Program-made: the position numbers and the translations under genes
Part shown: positions 36,261 through 48,060 of the stretch, one piece after another
How positions within the stretch are numbered: position 1 is the stretch's first letter
Layout of the letters: each line of letters begins with the position of its first letter
Source of the DNA: Vandiemenella viatica
Lineage: Eukaryota > Arthropoda > Insecta > Orthoptera > Morabidae
Direction of reading: 5' to 3'
DNA: 64,000 nucleotides
Assembly (NCBI GenBank): GCA_031002005.1
Contig: JARYHS010008074.1
Span: forward strand, 13,214,924-13,278,923
The notes under the pieces: model-generated
The model's input: only the letters and a program-made list of their open reading frames with translations
Databases searched by the model: none
What the model was told of the DNA's origin: nothing

Positions 36261-36413
36261 CTAGTTCTTAATGTGAACTTCTCATCACGCACAACTTCGA
36301 TGGACGTACAAGGGAACCTCGAAGCATCTCTTGAGAAAAGAACAAAAGATACATATGGACCTCCAAGAGGAAAGAAGTTACTGATTTTCATTGATGATTT
36401 GAATATGCCACAG
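36261..36413 (+). CDS. DNAH10: Dynein heavy chain exon e (AAA3 Walker B)
   Basis: A 51-codon exon, LVLNVNFSSRTTSMDVQGNL, then EKRTKDTYGPPRGKK, then LLIFIDDLNMPQ. NFSSRTTS is the conserved strand after the P-loop, and IDDLNMP is Walker B, whose acidic pair coordinates magnesium and activates water. The frame is phase 0 at both ends if the exon ends at CAG (36413). The next bases are GCTAGT, so the donor appears to be a GC rather than GT site. The nearest GT (36418) would add four bases and break the frame. Confidence 0.92.
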
Positions 36414-36802
36414 GCTAGTAATAAAATTTTGCTATAAAGTTTGCATTAATTTTGTTATGAATGCAAATATTTTCATAGCTTTACTGTGATGTGCAATGAT
36501 GTTTCTCTTATGAAAACTGAAAACATTCACTTGTTTCACATTAGGTGCTGTCAGAAAAGTAGCATTAATTTACTCATGTGACTGGGTTAGTTAGGCTAAT
36601 TTTTTTCTTATTGTTGTTGTTTTTTTAAATATTTAATAACTTGAATTCAAATCAGGAATAATGTTCAAATCTGTAAGTTTCTTCCATTCTTATTTTTGTC
36701 TATTTTTAACTGTTATTTGGTAGCACTCTTAATTTTAAGCTCTTATTTGAAATTGTATTCAAACTTTCAAATAACTTTAACTTTTTTATCTTATGTATAC
36801 AG

Positions 36803-36914
36803 GTTGATGAATATGGCACACAGCAGCCTATAGCTCTGTTGAAGCTTATGTTTGAGAGAGGCGGTATTTATGATCGAGGCAAAGAACTCAACTGGAAAGA
36901 GTTAAAAGATCTTG
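36803..36914 (+). CDS. DNAH10: Dynein heavy chain exon f (AAA3 after Walker B)
   Basis: Acceptor TATGTATACAG|GTT. Reads VDEYGTQQPIALLKLMFERG, then GIYDRGKELNWKELKDL. VDEYGTQQPIALL is nearly invariant in this heavy-chain subfamily. Donor CTTG|GTGAGT; the exon ends with one base of a Gly codon completed in exon g. No disruption. Confidence 0.93.
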
Positions 36915-37115
36915 GTGAGTGTTTTTTTTTTTTTCCTTAGCTTGTACACATTTCATCATTTTTTCGGTAGTTTTGTAACATGTCATAACCCTCTGGGTTT
37001 TTAAACCAGTGTGTATTTAAAATGCTGATTTATCAATGAAATTTCCAGAGGTGTCAAGATCTTGTCTGTACTCTATTGTAACAGACAATTTACACTACAA
37101 AAAAATCTGTGTTCA
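36915..37115. other. Intron 6, proximal part
   Basis: Short stretch with a T run at the start and nothing recognised. Confidence 0.45.
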
Positions 37116-37802
37116 CTGGGTCCCTAAAATTTTGACCGACAACCACAAAACTCACTGAATTGCGTCAGCTTTGAAGTTCCTTGACCGTTATCACACAGAG
37201 GGAAAAGATTTTTTGAAATCATTTGTGACTCGAGATGAGACGTGGATTCAGTATGACACGCCCAAAACAAAACAACAATCCCAACAATTTATGCACACAA
37301 ATTCACCAATCAAACCAAAGAGAACTTAAACAACTGAAAGCTTATGGCTACCGTTTTTTGGGACCAAAAAGGTATATTGCTTGTGGAGTTTATGCTGCCG
37401 GGGACCACGATTAATGCAGCTGTTTACTGTGAAACTTTAAAATGTTTACGGAGGTCCATTCAGAAGAAAAGAAGAGGCATGCTATGGAATTGTTCTGCTC
37501 CACGACAACGCTCGCTCTCACAGTGCTGGTGTCATCCAGCGACTTCTTGAACAAGTTCAATGGGAGATTTTTGATCAACCACCATATGGACCTGACCTAT
37601 CACCAAATGCCTTTCATCTTTTAACTGAACTGAATAAGTGGCTAGGAGGGCAGTGGTTCCGAATCAACGAGTAGCTTCAAGACAGTGTGACGACTCATTT
37701 AGAGTCATTGGCGGCAACATTTTATGAATAGAGTATTGAACAGCTTGTCCACAGGTCTGACAAATCCCTTAATCTTCAAGGTGACTTTGTTGAAAAGTAA
37801 CC
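37116..37802 (+). pseudogene. mariner transposase relic, 5' truncated
   Basis: Plus-strand pieces across frames. HWVPKILTDNHKTH at about 37115-37155. FVTRDETWIQYDTP at about 37205-37262, with the first catalytic Asp in DETW. LLHDNARSHSAGVI at about 37495-37530, with the second Asp in HDNA. PPYGPDLSPNAFHLL at about 37580-37622, with the third Asp in PDL, giving a D34D-type arrangement. SLNLQGDFVEK at about 37770-37802 is the mariner C terminus. The N-terminal DNA-binding part and 5' terminal repeat are gone, and several frameshifts and stops interrupt it. Confidence 0.82.
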
Positions 37803-38940
37803 ATAAGTGTATATAACAGTTGGTAATAATAATATTTTTTCCACGTCTAATTGTCTTTTATTTATGGCCTATCAGAGGTTGAAAAAAAAAACTGCCCTTG
37901 TATTTTTAAGGCTGCGCCCTTGGAACACCATTATATTACATGTAGCAGAGGATTCGGGGCGTGGCTTTTATGGAGTATAACTCTTATGGGCTCATAGTAG
38001 GCTCAGCTTACAGAGCCTACGACAGTTGTAACAACCCCATCATGATTTTCTTGTAACGATAGTTACAACATAAGGAAATCAGCAAAATGGTTCAATTTCC
38101 ACTCTCGAATATCTCTCTAGGTATCTCCAGCTTATGTTTCCATGTGTCATTAATCAATATTAAATATTTATGTTTTGATAATGTAAAAGATACTTTTATG
38201 TTTCGGGCAGTGGCTACTGTAGAACAGGCACTAAGTTTGTAAACATTCTGCTAGAGTGCATTAGAATATGGTGATATAAATTTCACCATCTAGCTATAAT
38301 TTTGCGAATGATTAGATGAAATCAGCACGCAAAACGTATCATTATCTAAGTTGCTAAAGCTGTTTGCACGAAAAAGTGTGTTATTTGGAAATTTCTTTTT
38401 GTGAGTGTGTTGTGCAGTTGAGCCTGAACTTTTGTGAGTTAAATTTTCGTTTTTGAGAATAGCGGCATCTTTCCAGCACTCTGAAAGTGCAGTATGAATT
38501 CAATTTGCAATTTACTGGGAAAAAAATTGTAACACGAGGTTCAGTAGAACTTTCGCCATCGAGACTTTGACTGCAGGGATAAAAGAAGGGGTAAAAGATT
38601 TGCAGCCTTCCCCAGTATAAAAACCACAAGCCAACACTGTGTCTGTGAATTTCCTTGCCTAAAGTAATGCTGTTGATTTGCAAATCACTTTGTTTTTGTA
38701 GACTAAATTACTTTAAAATCTTTCAATTATCAACTGAATTCTTAGGATTATTGTTAGCAAGAAGAATTATTTGAAATTTCCTCCTTAAATAACAATTTTA
38801 AATTTGTGTCATTGTTGCCTCTTCTATTTACTGCAAGTTTATTTGATTTACAAGTAACTAAAGGCATGGTAGTTAGTTTAATAAGAATAGGATAGTATAG
38901 GTAAACATTGTGGTATAAGTTGTTTAGCAGTTATAATTTC
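37803..38940. other. Intron 6 sequence without recognised element
   Basis: No coding signal. The 100-codon minus ORF at 38381 has no recognised domain. Confidence 0.4.
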
Positions 38941-38944
38941 TTAT

Positions 38945-39330
38945 ATCATCATCATCATCAACAACAACAACAGTTTCCAGCCTTTGGCCGGGTCTTCTTC
39001 ATACATGAGCCTCTCCATTTCCTTCTTTCATCCTACCACCTCTGTGTCACCTCTTTGTTCCAGTCCTCTCCTCTCTTCCGTACACACTCCTCCACTCCTT
39101 TCAGCCATCCATCTCTTGGTCTTCCTCTGGTTTGTTTACCATGCATCTCAATTTCATGGATTTTTCTTGGGATTCTCTGAGCCTCTATTCTCTTTACATG
39201 TCCATACCATCTCAGTCTGGTCCCCTCTACTCTTTTCTGTAGGGGTTCCTCTTTTATGGTGCATCTAATTACTTCATGCCTTACGCTGTCCATTTTAGTG
39301 ACTCCCATTCTACCTCTTAAAAACTTCATT
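38945..39330 (-). pseudogene. LINE C-terminal fragment with 3' microsatellite tail
   Basis: The minus-strand ORF 39329-39033 reads GVTKMDSVRHEVIRCTIKEE, then RLRWYGHVKRIEAQRIPRKI, then RGRPRDGWLKGVEECVRKRG. These are the conserved C-terminal LINE motifs (V-R-D-IRNE, LRWYGHV-R, GRP--W). Reading on, the element ends in CTGTTGTTGTTGTTGATGATG (about 38972-38948), the trinucleotide tail typical of such 3' ends. Only about 390 bases remain, but the reading frame is still open, suggesting a recent insertion. Confidence 0.8.
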
Positions 39331-40059
39331 TCTTATATACTGTATCTAATTGAAATCAGTAGTTTGAACCTTGACTGTTAAGGTTACTGTTTTAACTCAT
39401 ACTTTCAACTCTGTTTGACTTAAAATATAACGGTTTGTTATTAATTAGATCTGAAACAGTAATATAGCTACTTGCTGCTGACAAATAAAAAAATAATTAT
39501 TCATTATGGGAATTAATGATTAAAGTAATTGGCTTGATCTGTCTGAAGTTTAAGTGATGTTTAATTATTTTCTAATTCATTAAAACAGTAATTTCATAAT
39601 ATTTAAAAAATATATATTTTTCCATAAATAACTGATTAATAATTATTTACATTAACACTAAGTAGTATCGACCTGTAAAATTCATAAGGTTAATTCTGAA
39701 ATTTACGAGAATAAGTTTTGTTTTATGGGCTCATAAGTGCTTTTCACCAAGTTATTACTTCCAGTAAAGCTTCAATGAAAAAGTCATTTAAGTGCATAGT
39801 ATTTTGTTTTTATTTTTTATTAGACATTTAATTAAATTAAAGATATATTTAATTTCGTAATTTAATTGCTAAGGTTCATTTAAAAGTTACCAGTAGGTAT
39901 TGTTTTGTGGAAAATCATACAAGGAAAGTGTGGCGACTGTCGCTGACATGTGGTGAATGGTTTGGATTATAGTGGACTTAAACGGAGGTTTCATTGGAAA
40001 TTAGGGCTGTGGGAAAAAAGGAATTAAGTGAGGCTGTTCCATGGTACTGTCCCTCCTGT
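39331..40059. other. Intron 6 sequence without recognised element
   Basis: Very AT-rich. Confidence 0.45.
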
Positions 40060-41656
40060 CTTAGTGATAGCAAACTTTCAGAACAGGATGAAACAATCAG
40101 GAGATGGGTGAAACGATCAGGGAGATGGGTGAAATGATCAGATAGATGGGCGATTTGCTTAGGGAATTGTGTGAAAGAGTTACGATCCTTGAGGCACAGG
40201 CTGTGTAGAGACTGTTCCTTTGGAGACTCTGCGTGTGGAGATTCAGATTCTGCCTATTGAGGCTCTGCCTGAGAAGGCTTTGCCAATAGAGGCAGAAAGT
40301 AGTGATGTTGTGTTTAGTGAGGAGGGTGAGAAGGATGGCTGGGAGCTGATAACAGGTCGTAGGGGTAGTATGGTTAACAGTAAGAAAAAGCCAGGAATTT
40401 AAAAAAAATGTGGTGAGAAATAGTTTTGACCTGCTACGAGAGTTAGACGAGGAAGGGCCTCGTGTAGATGTACGAGTAGTTAAGGTGCAGCTAGCCTGTA
40501 GGAATAGAGGTATGGTAGGAAGCAATAGGAATAAGAAGGTTCAAGTGTTAATTAGTAGCCATGGAAAGATGTAGACATTCTTTTGCAGGATCAGTTAGGC
40601 ACAGGCTACCAGGTCACAAGCTTTTTCAAACCGAGTGCAATATTAGGGCGAGTAATAGAGGATATACCATCATTTTGTAAGGATTTCACTAAGAATGATA
40701 GATGAAGGTGCAGGCAATAGTATTGATAAGAACAAAAGTTATAGTACAGAGAGTGACCTGAAGAAGGTGCTGAAGGAGGCACATGCCAGGGGTGGAACTC
40801 ATGCAGGTTCTAACTCGCAACAACTGACCATAGCTAAACCACACTGTAAGCGGCTAAATGTGGAAACAAAGAAGCTATAGGTACTAGTTCTCTTTTTGGG
40901 TTTGTGCCTATGAACACCATTGGAAGGTGGGGTTTCACTACACATGATCTACACCTAAATTGTAAGGAAGCACTTTCTGAGTTGTTAGCTAAAGCTGTAA
41001 GGGAGGCCACTTCCACTTATGATGAGGTCAGGGTTGTGCCTTTTTTAAATTAGGGGCAGCTGCAGAGGGGATAAAAATAAGTGATCAAACATTTACTAAT
41101 TGTAAATGCACAATGGGAAGAAACACAAAATGCTAAAGAAATAGGATGAAGCTGTTGAAATAATAAAGGACGAGGGTACAGATGGAAAGACAAAGGTAAG
41201 TGCTGAAAGTACCACAAAGCCAATAATAAGAGTGTTATTGGTGAACTATAGAAGTATAATGAACAAAGTATTAGAATTTGGAAACTCAGTGGAGATACAT
41301 GAACCACAAGTTATTATAGGGGTAGAATCATGATTAAAAGGAGAAGTACTAGACTTTGAAATAGAATAGATATTTTAGAGAAAGATTCAGCAAATTGAAG
41401 TAACGCACAAATACAGTGGATGAAAAGTGGGAAAACTTAAAGGAGATAATATAAAATGATAAGGAATTGTTTATTCCAAAACAGAAAATAAATAGAAGTC
41501 CAGAACCTAAATACTACAATAGAGAGGTTAAAGAGGTTATTGAGACTGGAACATAATAGAGCTATAAACAGTAGGACAGTAGGAAATACTTGAAACAACT
41601 AAACAAACAATTAATAAGAGCAGAGAGAGAAGCTAGGGATGAGTTTATAAATAATG
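40060..41656 (+). pseudogene. CR1-like LINE, 5' half (ORF1-like and endonuclease start)
   Basis: 40060-41040 contains ORF1-like scraps such as a charged linker and KEALSELLAKAVREATS (about 40965-41015). Around 41228-41345 it encodes VLLVNYRSIMNKVLEFGNSV, then EPQVIIGVES, the start of a LINE apurinic-like endonuclease. About 41555-41655 resembles QTINKSREK and ARDEFINNA, which lies between endonuclease and reverse transcriptase in such elements. The frame breaks repeatedly. The element is then interrupted at 41657 by the Helitron composite and resumes at about 44458, in the same orientation as the dynein gene. Confidence 0.68.
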
Positions 41657-41944
41657 CTAGCTGATGCCCACTACTTCATTCATGTTTGTAAAGAATTTTG
41701 GTTGATAGCTACCAACATGCAACCATCAAAGTGCACAATACAAATGTCAAGGCTAATACCACACACAAGCACCAGTGAACTGCGCAGGGTATTTATTGCA
41801 GCAAAGTTAAATATAATGACACATAACTTTGGTAGAAATATGAAAATGCCCTCGATCAACTACTTTCAACCTTCATATCTCCCACACCCCCACAGCTACC
41901 ATCCTGCCACTTTCATAGTGCACATGGGAGACTAGAGGCTACTA

Positions 41945-42818
41945 CGCGGGTGGCCCAGAAACTAACGCACACAAGAAAGAATCATGTTTCTTCTACACTC
42001 TCTATTTTTCAATGTAATCTCCTTCCCGTTTTATGGCCTTCCTCCAGTGAGACACCAGAGCATGTATGCCCTGGCGGTACCGCTCTTTGTTCTGTTCACG
42101 AAGCCATTTCTTCATTGCACGATTCACCTCAAAATGCCTCCCACGAATGACATTCTTCAATGGGCCAAACAAGTGAAAGTCTGAGGCAGCTAGGTCAGGG
42201 CTATAGGATGGATGGGGTAACACTGTCCAACCCTGTTTAGTGATGTGTTCCAATGTCCTCAAACTTGTGTGAGGGTGTGCGTTATCATGTTGAAGTAAAC
42301 GATCACCTGGGTTGTTAGGGCATCCAAGTCGTGGGAAGTGCTTCTTGAGTTTGGTTAATGTGTTCACATATGCCTCAGAATTAATGATGGTGCCTCTCAG
42401 CATCACATCAATGAGCGTGACACCAATTGTTACAGCCATGGGCTGCCTTATCGACTGCTGCAAATCTTAGAATTCTACAGAACCGCTTTCAGATGGCCTC
42501 ACCCTCTGTGCCCTGCGACTAACCATATTTCTGTCATCTTCTGATGCTCCAAAAACTGCACATAAACGTTTGTGAATGTTTTCAAACGTTTCTTGCTCCG
42601 CTGTGAGAAATTCAATAATGACATGTTGCTTGTAACCTATATCTCTCACAGATGCCATGTTGAACCATTGCTGCAATTATGCTATCTGTCAGAAGAAACG
42701 GAAACTTTGCACGTGCACTCTGAAAACTTCAAATAATTCATATCTAAAGTTTTGCAATCATACCATTGTTGGGAGCTGAGAAAGAAAATGTGGTGCATTA
42801 GTTTCTGGGCCACCCTCA
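41945..42818 (-). mobile_element. mariner element with internal deletion
   Basis: Flanked by TA (41943-41944 and 42819-42820). Ends are inverted repeats of about 26 bases sharing GGGTGGCCCAGAAACTAA. The minus strand encodes an N-terminal helix-turn-helix part (42676-42467: EFLTAEQETFENIHKRLCAV) and, after a short break, the C-terminal catalytic part (42463-42002: LLQHDNAHPHTS, HPSYSPDLAASDFHLFGPLK, WRKAIKREGDYIEK). The block with the first catalytic Asp is missing, and the total length is 874 rather than about 1,300 bases. So this is an internally deleted, inactive copy with well preserved ends. Confidence 0.88.
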
Positions 42819-43364
42819 TACCGCACAGATACACCAGTAATCTGTGCTATGAAGCTGTGTTTGCTGTGAAATATAAAGACACACACATCTTTGGCCAAAA
42901 TATCATCGGTTGACCATTTTTACCGCCATATCTCCCTCATTCCCACAGCTACCAACCTACAACCGCCGTAGTGCATGATGGGGGACACCATGTTTCTACC
43001 ACACACAAACACCAGTTGTTTGTGCTATGTAGTTACGGCTATAAAGAGAAATATAGGGACACACATGTTTTTGGTCCAAATATGAAAATGTCCCAGATCA
43101 ACCACTTTCAACCACCATATATCCCCACATCTGCACAGCTACTGGCATTCAGCCAGCATTGTGCACAATGGGAAACTCCATGCTACTACCACACACAAAC
43201 ATCAGTGGTGTGGGCTTGGTAGTGGTGGCTGCAGGGTGGAATATAGGAATACACATGTCTATTTTTATAAATGTATATAACATCATTGGTGCAGGGGAAC
43301 CACTGAATGATGCATCTAGAAATTTCTATGGCGGTGGTAGAAAATTGAGGGGAAGGAAAAGTAT

Positions 43365-43365
<1 letters not shown>

Positions 43366-43435
<70 letters not shown>

Positions 43436-43437
43436 CA
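43366..43437. repeat. TA dinucleotide microsatellite
   Basis: (TA)n with a few C interruptions, lying at the junction of the two inverted Helitron halves. Confidence 0.95.
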
Positions 43438-44457
43438 CGTCTGTTTCCCTATATTTTACTTTTCAGCCACCAATACCTAGCACAGATCACTGGTGTTTGT
43501 GTGAGGTAGTAGCATCGAGTTTCCTTTCATGCACATTGTTGCCTGAATGCCGGTAGCTGTGGGAATGTGGGAGATATGATGGTTAAAAGTGGTCAATGCA
43601 CGAAATTTTAAGACTTGTGTATCCTTATACTTCTCTTTCCTGCCACAAAAAGGTTGGATGGACCATTGATGTTTGTGTGTGGTAATAGCATCAAATTTCC
43701 CATCATCCACTATGGTAGTTAGATGTCGGTAGCTGTGGAGGTGTGGGAGATGTGGTGGTTGAAAGTGGATGACCTGCGGCACTTTCATATTTCTAGCTAT
43801 GTGTCATGGTGTATCACTTTTCAGCGCAGATCACTGGAGTTTGTGTGTTGTAGTAGCACAGAGTCATCCATCCGTCACAACGTTTGCCAAATTTCGGTAA
43901 CTGTGCAAGTGTGGGAGATACGGTGGTTGAAAGTGCCCGATCAAGGATATTTTTGTATTTTGCTCAAAGACATGTGTCTCCGTATATGTCATTTTGCTGC
44001 CACAACTACGTACCATAGACCATTGGTAGTGGTATCGTGTTTCCTATCATGTACAGTGGTGGTTAGATGTCGGTAGCTATGCGGGTGTGGGAGATATGGT
44101 GGTTGATAGTGGTCAACCTACGTCACTTTCATATTTCTACCAAAACGTATGTGTCCCAGTGTATCACTTTTCAGCCATAACTATCTAGCGCAGATCACTG
44201 GTGTTTGTGTGTGGTAGTAGCACGGAGTCACCCATCCATCACAACATTTGCCAAATTTCGGTAACTGTGCAATTGTGTGAGATATAGTGGTTGAAAATGG
44301 TTGATCAAGGATATTTTCGTATTTTGACCAAAGTCATGTGTGTCCATATATTTTACTTTGCTGCCTGAACTACATGGTGCAGATGACTGGCGCTTGTGTG
44401 TGGTAATAGCATCGATCTTCCCACTGTGCACTATGGTCATTAGATGTCAGTAGCTAG

Positions 44458-45720
44458 TTGTAGATAAGAATGGAATTGCAGTTACTGAGAATTTTAACTT
44501 GGCTTAGATATTAAGTGAGATTTAATGAGTTCACTAGGGACTATCATCCTGAGATGGGAGGGCATATATCAGACGAGAGTCTCCCTATAAATATAAATGA
44601 GGAAACTACAAAATTTTAAATAGATTCTCATTAAATTATATTAAAAAAAACCCTCATACACTTAAATGGGTTGATGCATATAACAAGACTATAGATGTCA
44701 ATGTAGTGTAATGGGGCCATTGCTATCCATTATTCTAATGAATAATTGGATTGATCGCTTACAGTCAGAATTTAGGTCCTTTGCAGATGGTGTAATGGTA
44801 TATAATAGGATCAAAACAGGTGAATACTGTGAACAGATTCAGGATGACTGATTAGAAAATCAAAAAGGGTGGATCAGCATGGAATGAAGATAAATGCCAA
44901 GAAGAGACAGATTATTAGGTACTTATAAAAAAACTGAAGGGTGTTTATGATCATAGGGTGGGGTCAGAATTGCTTGTTGAAGGCTTGAAGCATAAATATG
45001 TTAGCATAATGTTTGATTAACATAACTCAACTGGGCAGAGCACATTGGGCAGGTGATTAGAAAGGAAAACAAAATCCTTCATCTACTGGAGAGTGTAATG
45101 AGAGGAGGTACCAGAGAAGTAAGGGAATTGGGTTACAAAACATTAGTCAGACCATTGGTTGAATATGGTGCTGTAGTTTGTAATACACATTTTGTGTATC
45201 AAATACAGGAAGTGGAAATAAGAGCAACTATGTTGGTTTGTGGAGATTATCGCAGGACCTAGTCAGTTACTGGTATGATGAAGGAGCTGGATTGGTAGTC
45301 ATGGAAGACAGGAGGAGAGTGAAAAAAGTGCCTGGAATGTACAAGGCACATGTTAGTGATGGGATTTAGAAGGATATTGGTCAAAGAATTAGAAATAGTA
45401 CATGGAAGGGAAAATATGACCATGACCACAAACTGGCACTGAATTTCATGTGTGAAGGAGTGGGAAAGTTTTCTGTTGTGGGTTAGTCTATCAGGGATTT
45501 AAACAAATTACCAAGTGAAGTGATGAACAATTTACTAAAAATGCTGAAGGTTTTTAAAATTAAAATTCATACATCGCAAAAGTAGATGGTGCAAGAATTT
45601 AACACTCAAATTTTATAAGGTAAATACAAGAAATAAAATAAAAATTGTGTAATTACATGACTAAGTGAATTGTTATCATAGTGTGTGCTCCATTGAATTA
45701 AAAGTTAATAAAAATAAAAA
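44458..45720 (+). pseudogene. CR1-like LINE, 3' half (reverse transcriptase end)
   Basis: Continuation of the element at 40060-41656. Near 44705-44840 there are scraps like GHCYPLF and FADGVMVYN, where the catalytic FADD appears as FADG, so the active site is lost. 45053-45262 encodes KILHLLESVMRGGTREVREL, then TLVRPLVEYGAVVCNTHFVY, then CGDYRRT, the conserved post-palm region of CR1-like LINEs. It is clearly the same family as 32340-33480. It ends in A-rich DNA near 45720. Confidence 0.7.
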
Positions 45721-46539
45721 TAGAACAAATTGCTGTTCCTTTATGAACAACTACTATTATAACTCATTTCCAGTCTTCTGCTATAAGAAAGACTACAGAC
45801 TCATTCTAAATAATATCTTTAATTAATCTATAGTAATATAATCTATACTGCCCATAGCTTCCTGAGTTCCTTCACAATTTCCTGAGAGTCTGTTTAAAAT
45901 TTTGTATTTTCCTCATTTATACTTATAGGGAGACTGTCTTCTCATTTATTACCTCCCATTGCGGGATGATATTTCCCAGTGGTATAATTAAATCAGTCAC
46001 TCAATATCTAAGCCATTTTAAAATCCTCAGAAACTGCAATTCCATTCTTATCTACAATTGCTTGAATACATTCTCTCCCCCTCAGTATTCTAACACAGCC
46101 ACAGAAAATTGTTGATGCATCATTCAGTTGTCCCCTTGCACCAATATAATTCTTCATAAACCCTTTTTAAGATTTCATATCTCCTACTACTATTTTTTTG
46201 TTCAGTTGTTTTAATTTTCCCGACTGTCTTGCTGTTTCTTAACTCTGTTGTGTTCTTTTAAACTTCCTCACCTCCCTATTTTAGTAGGTAGGTTTTATGA
46301 TTCTCTTTATTTTCTGTTTTGGAATAAAATTTCTTCACAATATTTTACTATCTTCTTGAACTATACTTTGAATCCATTGTACTTTTGCCTTCCCTCCATT
46401 TGCTGAAACCTCACAAGAAATATCTCAACAGTTCTGAAATTTTTTTCTTCGTAATAATCAATCCTACTTCCCCCTTCAATTTTGACTACTGGTTTACTAA
46501 ATCCTCTATTATCCATCAAACATTTTCCGTCCTTTACTA
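45721..46539. other. Intron 6 sequence without confident assignment
   Basis: T- and C-rich. Parts of 45890-46400 look like the reverse complement of the LINE ORF (for example 45930-46050 against 44455-44600), including ATTGCAGTTACTGAGAATTT-type sequence inverted at about 46023-46042. So an inverted LINE fragment is probably present. Confidence 0.45.
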
Positions 46540-48060
46540 AAGGTCGGTGGCTAAAGCCAGGGGAGTGTCTGGTGTCTAGGATATTCTGTTACACTACTTC
46601 CCATCTCTGGAGTTGTGATGCAGTGGTGCTATATGGGAAAATTCTGATTGCTGTCACAGTAAAGCAGTCATTGGGGTTATTGGAATTGTGGTTATTGGCA
46701 TGTTCTAGTATAAAACCTCAGCATCATGGAAACTTGAGCCACAAGAGATCTGTCCAGAAACGTTAACATTATCATCCTAACTGCTGACAATGGCTCAACC
46801 ACTGTAGTTATGGACCACTATGGCTATGTGGCTGAGGCTCTAAGGCAGCTGTTTGACACTGACACCTACTTTACACATAATACATATCCCACTACCTCCA
46901 TATGCCAGGAAATAAAAGCTTTCCTTGATCTACAGGGCCCTCAGCAAGGCCTATTTCTTCAGTCCATCTCCCTCCTAACTCCCCAGAACCCTGGTACACC
47001 CATCCGCTATCTTCTTCCCAAGATCCACAAGGCTGGTAATCCTGGGAGACCTATAGTTGTGGCATATGGATCACCCATTGAATGGATTTTGGCCTTTGTG
47101 GATCAACATCTGCAACCCTTTGTACAAAATCTACCCTCATATGTTGAAGACATCCCACATTTCTTTGAATGCCTATCCACAGTCCAGACACCTCTACCTC
47201 CAGACTCCTTGCAAGTCTTTATTGATGCAACCTCCTTCTATATAAATATTCCCCACATTCAGGTCCTCAGTGCCCTGGAATACCACCCAGATCTGTGATT
47301 GCCACATAGCCAACCTAGTACATACTTCCTGTCAACCTTGGCCTATCTACTTCTCTTAAAAAATTTCTTTACCTTTAATTCTTTAGTATATCACCTGATC
47401 CACGGCATGGGCACCCGCATAGGCTCAACCTATTCCAAGGGTGTCAGGAGGAAAATTTCCTTAACCACACTCCCTTTGAACCCACTATGTGGTTTAGATA
47501 CTTAGATGATATATATATATGATATGAATCCACAGTGAAAACCAACTCCTTGAATTTCTTCATTCCCTTAACAATAGCAAAAGTTCCATCAATTTCACCT
47601 GGACCTAAACCCGCACACACATCACATTCCTTGATGTGGACATCACACTCAGGCAGGGTGTCCTTCATACCTGCATCCACATCAAACCCACTAATTTACA
47701 GCAATATCTACACTTTAATAGCTGCCATCCATTCCATACCAAACATTCCCTTCCATACAGCCTTGCCATCTGTGGAAGTTGCATCTGTTCTGATGCTCAT
47801 TCCCTCCCAGAACCTATCCTGAACCCACATTTACTGTTGTTACCCCATGGATCTTGTACATAATCAGATCTCCCATGCGATCACGCACCCTCCACTTAAC
47901 CACTCTTGCTTGTCACCCAACTATTGCCCTGCCTTTGTCACCCAGTTGTCTCCTGTCCTCATCCACCAACCATAGTTTGTGACAGGGGTATGACGTCCTA
48001 CACTTTCTACAAACGTGCACTCTTCTACTCAAAATTGTACCCACTGTCCCTGTACATTTT
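46540..48060 (+). mobile_element. Third Penelope-like element, rearranged
   Basis: 46540-46735 is antisense: its minus strand resembles the 3' end of the second PLE (LVSRIF-Y-SSHLW reading on plus against the minus shadow of 15341-15592). From 46741 on it is sense. 46810-47298 encodes IRYLLPKIHKAGNPGRPIVV, then VDQHLQPFVQNLPSYVEDIP, then VFIDATSFYINIPH, the N-terminal and first palm motifs of PLE reverse transcriptase. 47299-48060 carries decayed palm and linker. It complements the 5'-truncated copy at 14155-15915. The head-to-tail inverted join at 46735 is characteristic of PLE partial tandems. Confidence 0.75.
46810..47520 (+). pseudogene. PLE reverse transcriptase N-terminal half
   Basis: A 162-codon open frame ending at 47298 is followed by frameshifted FTFNSLVYHLIHGMG (about 47365-47410) and WFRYLDD (about 47490-47510), the palm catalytic box, with a TA microsatellite right after it. 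LPKIHK and GRPIV are PLE signature motifs. The GIY-YIG domain is not found intact downstream. Confidence 0.78.

Larger units (their letters stand above)
41657..44457. mobile_element. Inverted pair of Helitron-like elements inserted in the LINE
   Basis: The left half starts CTAGCTGATGCCCACTACTT (reverse of a Helitron 3' end) and carries repeat units in the same orientation as the 24.8-28.2 kb array. The right half (about 43460-44457) carries the same repeats in reverse, for example CACTGGTGTTTGTGTG and GGGAGATATG, and ends GTAGCTAG|T. The two are tail-to-tail around a TA microsatellite (about 43366-43437). The terminal hairpin is weak on the left and absent on the right. A mariner is inserted in the left half at 41945-42818. 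Confidence 0.68.

Noticed and set aside
40097..40525. 142-codon minus-strand ORF, Ser/Thr-rich
   Set aside because: Antisense of the LINE ORF1-like region; low-complexity composition and no motif.
43186..43509. Tyr/Ile-rich ORFs around 43.2-43.5 kb
   Set aside because: Produced by the TA microsatellite in the Helitron pair.
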